In this document: one piece after another, positions 1 to 5,483 of the stretch | Position numbering within the stretch: the first letter of the stretch is position 1 | How the letters are laid out: each line of letters opens with the position of its first letter | Assembly: GCA_041645025.1 (NCBI GenBank) | Contig: JBAZQV010000022.1 | Span: 1 to 14,010 of the forward strand | Length of the DNA stretch: 14,010 nucleotides | Reading direction: 5' to 3' | DNA from: GW2011-AR5 sp041645025 | Lineage (GTDB): Archaea; Aenigmatarchaeota; Aenigmatarchaeia; GW2011-AR5 | The notes under the pieces: generated by a model | The model's input: only the letters and a program-made list of their open reading frames with translations | Told to the model about the DNA's origin: nothing | The model's database searches: none | Program-made: the position numbers and the translations under genes

Positions 1-4
1 TCAT
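1..4 (-). CDS. Start of a leftward gene cut by the window edge
   Basis: On the minus strand an ATG lies at 4-2, and the rest of the gene is outside the window. It is preceded by GAGGTGGGC at 16-8, the same strong Shine-Dalgarno type seen before the CDGSH and 24-residue genes at 10486 and 10276. That match is the only evidence. The product cannot be named. It lies downstream of nrdR on the same strand, about 160 bp from its stop, so it could be co-transcribed or have its own promoter. Confidence 0.4.
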
Positions 5-107
5 TTTGCCCACCTCTGAAATTCCCGACACGTTTGGTCGTTTTAATATGAACTGCGTCTGTTGCTAATCGCGTGCATCTGGGAAGCCATGACATGACGC
101 TACCCTA

Positions 108-168
108 TGCTTCCACCTTAACCGCCATGTGCTTCCACTTTACTTACAGCCGCCGTGCCTTTACTTAC
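108..168. repeat. Three imperfect tandem repeats of about 21-22 bp after nrdR
   Basis: TGCTTCCAC occurs at 108 and again at 130. TTTACTTAC occurs at 139 and again at 160, and a related TGCCTTTACTTAC spans 156-168. The units are thus shifted by 21-22 bp, two helical turns, and the last copy overlaps the nrdR stop codon. The repeats are degenerate. They may be a replication-slippage product, a protein-binding array or part of an RNA 3' end. No gene was found in this 160-bp gap. Confidence 0.5.
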
Positions 169-596
169 GATTTTAGCAGCTTAACTTCTCTTTCAAATGC
201 TGTAAGATCATCAAATTCCCTGTAGACCGAAGCGAACCTTATGTAAGCTATTTTGTCAATATTCCTCAGTTCAGTCATGACCCGCTCGCCAATCTCCTTG
301 CTCGTGACCTCATCTGTATCGCGGATGGTTTTTTCTATGCGGTCAACTGCCTGGTCTATGGTTTCAAGAGAAACAGGCCTTTTTTCGCAGGCCCGAATAA
401 TGCCGGATCTGATTTTTTCACGGCTGTACAACTCGCGGTGGCCGTCCTTCTTGACGACCATGAGGCTTATGTCTGCCCTTTCATAGGTAGTGAACCGCTT
501 TCCGCACGCCTCACATTCGCGCCGACGTCGAGTATTGTCCTCGCCGTCCCGCTTGTCAACGACTTTTGTCTCACCAGAACAGAAAGGACATTTCAT
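165..596 (-). CDS. nrdR: Transcriptional repressor NrdR
   Basis: NrdR senses ATP/dATP and represses ribonucleotide reductase genes. The 143-residue protein has the family layout. An N-terminal zinc ribbon with Cys3, Cys6, Cys28 and Cys31 is followed by an Arg-rich loop (RRRR, 23-26) that contacts DNA. An ATP-cone domain (about 47-137) carries the family signatures KRPVS, IGERVM and RFASVYREF. Length is close to the usual 150-160 residues, with a short C-terminus. The ATG at 596 follows AGAGGT with suitable spacing. The leader contains two palindromes that resemble NrdR boxes (643-656 and 672-689), so autorepression is likely. No ribonucleotide reductase gene lies in the window. NrdR is common in bacteria and patchy in archaea. 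Confidence 0.96.
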   Translation of the reverse strand: MKCPFCSGETKVVDKRDGEDNTRRRRECEACGKRFTTYERADISLMVVKKDGHRELYSREKIRSGIIRACEKRPVSLETIDQAVDRIEKTIRDTDEVTSKEIGERVMTELRNIDKIAYIRFASVYREFDDLTAFEREVKLLKS

Positions 597-642
597 GATT
601 TTGACCTCTGTGGTAGAGGAGTCTAAAAGACAATTATTAAAC

Positions 643-704
643 TACAATATGTTGTACCCCACTACTTTTCAACCACAAGGTATTGTGGTCTCGAGGTATA
701 TAAA
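643..704 (-). promoter_or_regulatory. nrdR promoter with two NrdR-box-like palindromes
   Basis: Reading leftward, a TATA element (TTTATATA, about 703-696) is followed by palindrome ACCACAAGGTATTGTGGT (672-689) and then TACAATATGTTGTA (643-656). Both have ACAA/TTGT half sites around a 4-bp centre. Their centres are 31 bp apart, three helical turns. NrdR boxes are known to occur as 16-bp pairs with about this spacing. The inner palindrome lies between TATA and the expected transcription start (about 672), the other just past it, so bound NrdR would block initiation. The match to the bacterial box consensus is partial. Confidence 0.7.
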
Positions 705-824
705 GCATTTAGGATTTTCGACCTATTTTTTGCAAAAGTGATATGACCCGAAAGAAGTTACAGGTTTTTTTGCACTAAGAAGTAGATAATAAGTGATTTT
801 AATGTGATTGCTAAAAGAAATTGT

Positions 825-1031
825 TCACTTCGTCTTTTTTCTTTTCGGCTTGGGCATGATGCGGCGTTTTCGCTTTTCTATGGCTTTTTCAAAGTTTTCT
901 ATCTCCTTTTCATGATAACGAACAAGGTCTAATTTTCCCTCGTCTTCAGCTTTCCGGATCTTTTCAATATGCTCCGCTTTTCGCTTGTTCAATGAGTCAA
1001 TGCCTTTTCTCGAGCGTTTTTTGTTTGACAT
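825..1031 (-). CDS. Small Lys/Arg-rich helical protein
   Basis: This is a 68-residue protein, not recognised as a known family. It is extremely rich in Lys, Arg and Glu, with a basic N-terminus (KKRSRKG), a long charged stretch likely to form one or two helices (about 12-56), and a basic tail (PKPKRKKTK). Such composition suits a nucleic-acid- or ribosome-associated protein, but that is inference. The ATG at 1031 lies inside the last codons of the upstream nucleotidyltransferase gene, overlapping it by 35 bp. This suggests translational coupling in one transcript. A GGAG lies about 14 nt upstream, which is a weak and distant ribosome site. Low-complexity composition makes homology arguments unreliable, so the gene is probable rather than certain. 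Confidence 0.55.
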   Translation of the reverse strand: MSNKKRSRKGIDSLNKRKAEHIEKIRKAEDEGKLDLVRYHEKEIENFEKAIEKRKRRIMPKPKRKKTK

Positions 1032-1791
1032 GCTTTATTTTCGTCTCCAGCAATAAAATTAGTTTGGGTATAATATCCTTTGATATTTCTGTTCTATGAT
1101 TCTTATTGTCTCTTATTGACCTGTAAATGGCCATTGTGGCATTCAATTCCTTCGGGCTTATTCCGGAATCCAAAATCTCGGTTCTAAGCATTCTTGTATT
1201 GTATTTCTTGTTTGAAAAAAGGCATTCCAGAATAATCATTTCCTTCAGCCTCATGACAAGGGGATAAATCAGTTCCTCAGAACCTTCATAATTCTCCATT
1301 ATGCTCTTGGTCAGGCCGAGAGAAGACTCGGCAAGCCCTACGCGAGTTCTTACGCTGTCAGAATTCAGCCGTGCTTCATTTTTCAAATCATCAAGAAACT
1401 GGTGGTTTACGATAGCTGCAGAGCTGTCTTTTATTGACTTGTGGAATATCGGGTCATTGGCCATCGCATTTTGCATCTGTCTCGCAGTCCTGACCTGCAC
1501 GTCGTACCTCTGCCTTATTTCTGAAGGGATTTTTATTTTCCCCCCGTCCTCATCCACGACAAGAATTACGTCTATGTCGGAGCCCTTTTCCATCTCCCTC
1601 CGGGCATATGAGCCGTAAAGTATGATGCTTATAACATGTTCGGTATCTATTCCGCCAAGCAGGTCGGACTTGGGATCAAGGGGCTTTTTAACAAGCTCCA
1701 CCCGGACACTGCCGCCTACCCACCCCGCAGGTAAATAGACGCCGCCGGAGTTGCCGTATCTTTTCACAGTCTTTACAAAAGCAGTTGACAT
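997..1791 (-). CDS. AbrB/DUF2080-like, nucleotidyltransferase and HEPN-like fusion protein
   Basis: The 264-residue protein has three parts. Residues 6-34 (VKRYGNSGGVYLPAGWVGG) match the short DUF2080/SpoVT-AbrB type strand-swapped DNA-binding domain. Residues 50-100 hold a minimal nucleotidyltransferase domain with GS at 60-61 and DID at 72-74. The helical C-terminal part (about 145-255) contains RDNKNH (227-232), an R-x4-H pattern as in HEPN domains. MNT and HEPN proteins are normally separate genes of a toxin-antitoxin pair in which the nucleotidyltransferase AMPylates the HEPN RNase. Here they would be joined with a DNA-binding domain. The HEPN call rests on one short motif and is tentative. 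ATG at 1791 is chosen over an upstream ATG at 1803 because a TATA-like element sits about 26 bp ahead of it, giving a leaderless transcript. Confidence 0.8.
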   Translation of the reverse strand: MSTAFVKTVKRYGNSGGVYLPAGWVGGSVRVELVKKPLDPKSDLLGGIDTEHVISIILYGSYARREMEKGSDIDVILVVDEDGGKIKIPSEIRQRYDVQVRTARQMQNAMANDPIFHKSIKDSSAAIVNHQFLDDLKNEARLNSDSVRTRVGLAESSLGLTKSIMENYEGSEELIYPLVMRLKEMIILECLFSNKKYNTRMLRTEILDSGISPKELNATMAIYRSIRDNKNHRTEISKDIIPKLILLLETKIKHVKQKTLEKRH

Positions 1792-1793
1792 AA

Positions 1794-1824
1794 GTATATA
1801 CATTGTATATACGTTTAAATAAAC
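1794..1824 (-). promoter_or_regulatory. Promoter with two tandem GTATATAC palindromes
   Basis: The self-complementary octamer GTATATAC occurs at 1794-1801 and again at 1805-1812, 11 bp apart, so both copies face the same side of the helix. They lie between a TATA-like TTTATTTAAAC (about 1823-1813, minus strand) and the chosen ATG at 1791. An AbrB-type protein encoded directly downstream could bind here and repress itself. The octamers are TATA-like themselves, so they might be TBP sites instead. Confidence 0.5.
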
Positions 1825-1851
1825 ATGGTGAGGTATACAGGCAAATAAAGG

Positions 1852-2286
1852 TTACTTCTTACCCCCGCACTCGTCGCAATACCGGTGATAGCGTGGACCA
1901 GTGAACTTTTTGCCGCAGCCAACGCAGGTTGAGATGCCCTTGAGCGAGTAGTCGACAGCATCCTTCGCGCCGAGCACCTTCAGAACAAAGTCAGAGCCCA
2001 TGACATCCATGATGATTTTTTCTATGTGTTTTTTCTCTCCTTCAACCATGACCAGCGCTTTCTCTTCCGTCTTGTGATCCGTTTTGTTGTTGTATCCGGA
2101 AAAATGTTTTCCGTGAAGCTTTGGCATGACCAGCTTCGCGCTGACAATGTATTTGCTGGAAGTGTGCTTTATGAGCTCTATAGTGGCATGCGGGTCCTCC
2201 TCTGTCTCGCCTAACTCCCAGGTGTTGGGCATGCTTTCGGTCCAGTTGAAGACTAGGACTCCGTCTTTCTTTTCGAATACAGGCAT
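1852..2286 (-). CDS. Uncharacterised protein with a C-terminal zinc ribbon
   Basis: The 144-residue protein has an acidic N-terminal part predicted to be mostly beta strand (about 1-115) and a C-terminal treble-clef or ribbon with Cys121, Cys124, Cys137 and Cys140. The second knuckle reads YCDECG. I do not recognise the N-terminal domain. Zinc ribbons of this form often mediate nucleic acid or protein contacts, but no substrate can be inferred. The ATG at 2286 lies about 26 bp from a TATA-like element at 2307-2317, so the transcript is probably leaderless. The gene is divergent from the possible DUF3800-like gene at 2337. It may share a transcript with the leftward gene at 1791, although that gene has its own promoter-like element. 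Confidence 0.75.
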   Translation of the reverse strand: MPVFEKKDGVLVFNWTESMPNTWELGETEEDPHATIELIKHTSSKYIVSAKLVMPKLHGKHFSGYNNKTDHKTEEKALVMVEGEKKHIEKIIMDVMGSDFVLKVLGAKDAVDYSLKGISTCVGCGKKFTGPRYHRYCDECGGKK

Positions 2287-2304
2287 AAGAAATAATCACA
2301 TTTA

Positions 2305-2320
2305 CTACTTAAAAATACGA
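2305..2320. promoter_or_regulatory. Shared TATA-like element of a divergent gene pair
   Basis: CTTAAAAATA sits almost exactly midway between the leftward ATG at 2286 and the rightward ATG at 2337, about 25-26 bp from each. Read on either strand it gives an A+T-rich TATA-like box at leaderless spacing. One TBP site could therefore serve both genes, or two overlapping sites could compete. Confidence 0.45.
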
Positions 2321-2336
2321 TATTTAATTAATTACT

Positions 2337-2978
2337 ATGGCCTTAATGATAATTGGTTTAGACACATCTCATAACAAGACTTACTCTTGCCTTTTGTTCG
2401 GATTCAAGAACGACATCAATGAAGTTTACAACAAAATATCCAGAGTATTGGCGAAACATGGCAGACCTGGAATAATTCATTGGCAGAAACTTTCAGGTAA
2501 AATAAGAAAAGCTGCCAAAAATGAAATATACGAAATTGTTAATAACTCGCCGCTAAGTTTCTACATATTTGAACATGACAAGCCGCGGGATGTTCCAAAA
2601 AACGAGTATTATCTGTTTACAGTTCCAAATTTCATAGCAAGCTATATGGAGAGACGACTAAGAGGTAAATTCGGTACAGTTTTAATAGAAGCCGATGATG
2701 ACTACACTATTTCAAATGTAAAAAATAGTACGCTCAGATTCGTTGAAAATTTTATAGCACAGGTATGTTTCAGGCTTATTGGTAAGCAGATAAAATTAAG
2801 AAAAGATGGCAAGATAAGGGCAACGGTAAAACATTCCAATGGAAACGTACTAGATTTTATAGGTTATGAAACCAACAGGACACTTTCAAATGCTGTGCAA
2901 CTGTCGGATCTTATTCTTGGGTATTATTTTTATGATAATAAGGGATTGGAGAAGGTAGACTTGCAAAAATTAAAATAA
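2337..2978 (+). CDS. Possible DUF3800-like (RNase H-fold) protein
   Basis: This is the only long rightward gene in the island and has 213 residues. After MIIGLDTSHNKT, a strand that could be the first of an RNase H-like fold, acidic residues recur at EADDD (about 118-122). The C-terminal AVQLSDLILGYYF resembles the 'Q-ADL-aG' motif near the end of DUF3800 proteins. DUF3800 normally begins with a DES motif, which is replaced here by LDTS, so the assignment is weak. DUF3800 genes are often found in mobile or defence contexts. Base composition is A+T-rich like the nuclease-helicase unit, unlike the flanking genes. The ATG at 2337 is at leaderless distance from the shared TATA element, and ATG 2346 is an alternative start. 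The gene appears intact. Confidence 0.75.
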   Translation: MALMIIGLDTSHNKTYSCLLFGFKNDINEVYNKISRVLAKHGRPGIIHWQKLSGKIRKAAKNEIYEIVNNSPLSFYIFEHDKPRDVPKNEYYLFTVPNFIASYMERRLRGKFGTVLIEADDDYTISNVKNSTLRFVENFIAQVCFRLIGKQIKLRKDGKIRATVKHSNGNVLDFIGYETNRTLSNAVQLSDLILGYYFYDNKGLEKVDLQKLK

Positions 2979-2985
2979 GATAAAA

Positions 2986-3065
2986 GAACCTGCACATTGG
3001 CAGGCGAGTCTTCGTCGCCCTTTAGGTTACATCCCATAGGGAAGATTCCACAAGGACTCAGGCTC
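2986..3065 (-). ncRNA. Candidate structured RNA or terminator region
   Basis: This intergenic stretch contains several hairpins: CCTGC/GCAGG (2989-3004, 6-nt loop), GGCGA/TCGCC (3003-3019, 7-nt loop), TCCC/GGGA (3032-3042), and a long-range GAGTC/GACTC (3006-3010 with 3055-3059). On the minus strand the last hairpin is followed by TTCTTTT, as at a terminator. A TATA-like ATATAT lies at about 3087-3095, roughly 25-30 bp ahead of the first paired bases. An RNA of about 75-80 nt is possible. It matches no RNA family I know. The hairpin at 2989-3004 may simply be a terminator of the DUF3800-like gene. Confidence 0.3.
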
Positions 3066-3110
3066 TAAGAATACTTGTCTACACAGAATATATAAGGATA
3101 CCGTTAAGGT

Positions 3111-3175
3111 TAGGGCGTTTATAAATACCATTCTAGAAAATATATTTTATAAAACATAATAGAATCGACGCCCTA
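3111..3175. repeat. Nested inverted repeat, 65 bp
   Basis: TAGGGCGT (3111-3118) pairs with ACGCCCTA (3168-3175), and inside it ATTCTA (3130-3135) pairs with TAGAAT (3160-3165). The G+C-rich outer arms enclose an almost pure A+T centre. The element sits next to the broken zinc-ribbon end at 3179-3241. It could be a small mobile-element remnant, an attachment-like site or an operator. No flanking target duplication was found. Confidence 0.4.
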
Positions 3176-3178
3176 TGC

Positions 3179-3241
3179 CTACTGCCGCACCTCATTGCAT
3201 TCCGGGCATCTTATGAACTGGTAACGGGCCCTGAAGCCGCA
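3179..3241 (-). pseudogene. Broken 3' end of a zinc-ribbon gene
   Basis: In the minus-strand frame directly after the helicase stop codon, 20 codons read as the second half of a zinc ribbon (CGF...QFIRCPECNEVRQ) and end in TAG. The CPEC knuckle and C-x10-C spacing match the second ribbon of the XPD-type helicase at 9115 (C45 NF...EFIKCPEC59). The first knuckle and any start codon are missing, and the stretch is more G+C-rich than the helicase gene beside it. It is best read as a gene end separated from its upstream part by the incoming unit at 3242-5483. An ancestral C-terminal extension of the helicase cut off by a stop codon is less likely. Confidence 0.5.
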
Positions 3242-5116
3242 TTATTTTCTTCTTTCTATATGTTGTTCGAAATACTTACGCGTATTTTCATCCATAAAAT
3301 AAACATAACAGCCCTTCATTCCGCGGGTTAATAATACTCTGTAGACATTTTTTACAAAATTTATAAAATTCTTTTTGTCTCTCTTTACCATGGAATCTGC
3401 TGAATTTTCTGGTTTACCTGTCCATTCATTTTTCTCGGAATCCCACACTAAATCTTTTGCAAAAATTATTCCGACATATTCGAATTCAAAGCCTTGTATC
3501 GTGTAAATACTGCCAGCTTGATTGACTCCGTTGGGATCCCATGCCCACAAGGCTGCCTTGGGTATTCCAGGGGCCAGTTTTTTAGCCTCGTTTTTGGCTT
3601 CCCATGTGATACGAAAATCGCCTATTATTATATCCTCCTTTAAAGTTCCGTCAGGATTCGGGTCGCTCCACGGCCAGCAGAATCCAGCAACCAGTCTTGC
3701 TGAATTAGATTTTTCAGCGTTTTTCTTTTTTATCTCATCATACAACTCCCGTGGACTATTAAAAATACGAAATTCCATTTTCTCGTTTTTTGTTAGAATT
3801 CTATTGGCAGTCTCTCTTATATCTAATATATTATCCACCCAGTTAAGATAACCATCAGATCCACTGCACCTGAATTGTGTTTTGAGCTCAAACTCGTATA
3901 TTTCCGCATCAAATTTTTCAGCAGTTTTTCTTATAAGGTTAGTGTTGCCTATTTCGTCGGGTCTTACTACTTGGTTATCGTCTATGAAAAATATAGAAAC
4001 TTTAGCAGCACCAATAAGTTCCTCTATTTGAGGCGTATTTGTCTTAAATTCAGCTTTTGTAAATCTAGAATTGCTAGTTTTTCGTATTCTGTGTGCTTCA
4101 TCACATATCAATATATTTATTTCATTTTCTTTATGATGCGTAAAGCTATTGAAATACTTGAACAAATTAGCTGCTCTCGGACCAACCACTTTTCTTAATG
4201 TTTCTGTAAATGCTTTAGAACCTGTAGCGTGATAAACTGTTAGGCCTTTGGATAAAAGTTCTGCTAATGCATTCAGAGCTATGACAGACTTGCCTGTTCC
4301 AGGACCACCTTTTATTATTATAACTGATTTTTTCTTTAGTTTAGAACATTTCTTTGCTCTATCAATTATAGTATTGTTTGCAGCTATCTGCTCGTCTATG
4401 AGATTAAAAACATTTTGACCCCCTATCATTTTTTTAGTTACTTCTATTAACTTTTTTGATGGGCATATTGGGCTATTTGAAAATCTATTAAATATTTCGA
4501 GACCTTTCCCTCCGGATAATTTGGATTTGAGGTATTTTCCTAAATGCTCAAAATCTTCTTTTGCAAAGATCGGGAACTGTTTTTCAATTTCCTTAAACTT
4601 TGGATAAAATAATACACTCTCTTTTTTCTTAGAATAATTATGACAATAAACACAAGCTTCAAGGACTATAGAATTCTCGTGTAACACTTCGACAAAATCT
4701 TTTAGGTAAAATGCATACCCCCTTACTTGAAATGATGGGTGTGCTTGCATCCGTTCTGAACCACCCACGAAAGTAATTACATTATTATCTATATCACAAT
4801 CTTTGACTTTTTCCCACTGCTTGAGTTCTATTACGACGATCATCTCTTGGCCAGTTTCGCTTTTACCAAAGATTATGAAGTCTATTCTTTCTGTGCTGTA
4901 AGGCAATTCGTGTTCTAAAATAATAAAATTACCATATAAGGAATTGTATTCTATAACATTCTTCATGTATTGTAAGGAATTTCTCCATGAAGTAATTTCA
5001 GATGGTGATGGTCTTCTTCCATAATAGTTTTCAAATTGTTCTAATATTTTATCTGCTATCTGATTTTGTATTGTATCAGCCACAAATTTTTCTGACGTAC
5101 CGGAGTATAATTGCAT
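3242..5116 (-). CDS. PD-(D/E)XK nuclease fused to SF1 helicase (DUF2075 type)
   Basis: The 624-residue protein joins two enzymes. The N-terminal domain (about 55-145) shows a nuclease core: Asp79 (RIDF), Glu97-x-Lys99 (IELKQ) and a RecB-like Q130-VRG-Y134. A superfamily 1 helicase of the DUF2075/Schlafen group 3 type follows. It has Walker A GGPGTGKS (270-277), Walker B ILICDEAH (335-342), a motif-III-like FFIDDNQ, a QFRC arginine segment, then YTIQGFEFEYVGIIF and VYRVLLTRG near the C-terminus. Helicases of this group are widespread in defence and mobile loci. A DNA- or RNA-processing role against foreign nucleic acid is inference. The gene starts 1 bp after the stop of the MazG-like gene, so the two are translationally coupled. 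It is strongly A+T-rich, which suggests transfer. All motifs are intact. Confidence 0.9.
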   Translation of the reverse strand: MQLYSGTSEKFVADTIQNQIADKILEQFENYYGRRPSPSEITSWRNSLQYMKNVIEYNSLYGNFIILEHELPYSTERIDFIIFGKSETGQEMIVVIELKQWEKVKDCDIDNNVITFVGGSERMQAHPSFQVRGYAFYLKDFVEVLHENSIVLEACVYCHNYSKKKESVLFYPKFKEIEKQFPIFAKEDFEHLGKYLKSKLSGGKGLEIFNRFSNSPICPSKKLIEVTKKMIGGQNVFNLIDEQIAANNTIIDRAKKCSKLKKKSVIIIKGGPGTGKSVIALNALAELLSKGLTVYHATGSKAFTETLRKVVGPRAANLFKYFNSFTHHKENEINILICDEAHRIRKTSNSRFTKAEFKTNTPQIEELIGAAKVSIFFIDDNQVVRPDEIGNTNLIRKTAEKFDAEIYEFELKTQFRCSGSDGYLNWVDNILDIRETANRILTKNEKMEFRIFNSPRELYDEIKKKNAEKSNSARLVAGFCWPWSDPNPDGTLKEDIIIGDFRITWEAKNEAKKLAPGIPKAALWAWDPNGVNQAGSIYTIQGFEFEYVGIIFAKDLVWDSEKNEWTGKPENSADSMVKRDKKNFINFVKNVYRVLLTRGMKGCYVYFMDENTRKYFEQHIERRK

Positions 5117-5117
5117 A

Positions 5118-5483
5118 TTATAACTCCGTATATTTTTTATTAGACCCCTTTGATTTTTCTATTGGATATCTTCTTTCGTTGTCTTCTACCTTTTTCTTTA
5201 ATTCATTAGATAAGTCTATATCATATTTTTGTGCTAATCTTAGTAAAAAATATAATACATCTGCAACTTCTTCAGATATTTTTTGCTTTTTTTCTGGAGA
5301 GTTGAATAACGCTTCAGATTCATTTTCATTTTTAAATCTAAAATGCTCAAGAAGTTCTGAAGATTCTGTTATAATTCCTATAGAAAGATCTTTTGCGCCG
5401 TGATATTGGTCCCAATCACGTTTCTCGCAAAATTTTTTCACAATGATTTTCAGTTCTTCGATAGTTGTGTTCTTATCACTCAT
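5118..5483 (-). CDS. MazG-like nucleotide pyrophosphohydrolase
   Basis: This 121-residue all-alpha NTP pyrophosphatase of the MazG/dCTPase (DCTPP1-like) superfamily hydrolyses nucleoside triphosphates to monophosphate and pyrophosphate. The family signatures are clear: KRDWDQYHGAKDL at 21-33, the metal-binding E40-SS-E43, and E72-VA-D75 one helix later, followed by NERRYP (102-107). The length is that of the short single-domain subfamily. The ATG at 5483 overlaps the TGA of the upstream nuclease gene (ATGA), and its stop is 1 bp from the helicase start. Its low G+C content matches the helicase, not the nuclease. It may deplete or sanitise nucleotides as part of an antiviral response, or simply clean the pool. 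Its exact substrate cannot be read from sequence. Confidence 0.92.
   Translation of the reverse strand: MSDKNTTIEELKIIVKKFCEKRDWDQYHGAKDLSIGIITESSELLEHFRFKNENESEALFNSPEKKQKISEEVADVLYFLLRLAQKYDIDLSNELKKKVEDNERRYPIEKSKGSNKKYTEL

Noticed and set aside
2042..2299. 85-residue leftward frame
   Set aside because: It is a shifted reading of the zinc-ribbon gene at 2286, with no conserved pattern.
3001..3065. tRNA or riboswitch
   Set aside because: GGTTACATCC recalls a T-arm, but no acceptor stem, anticodon arm or known aptamer core could be assembled.
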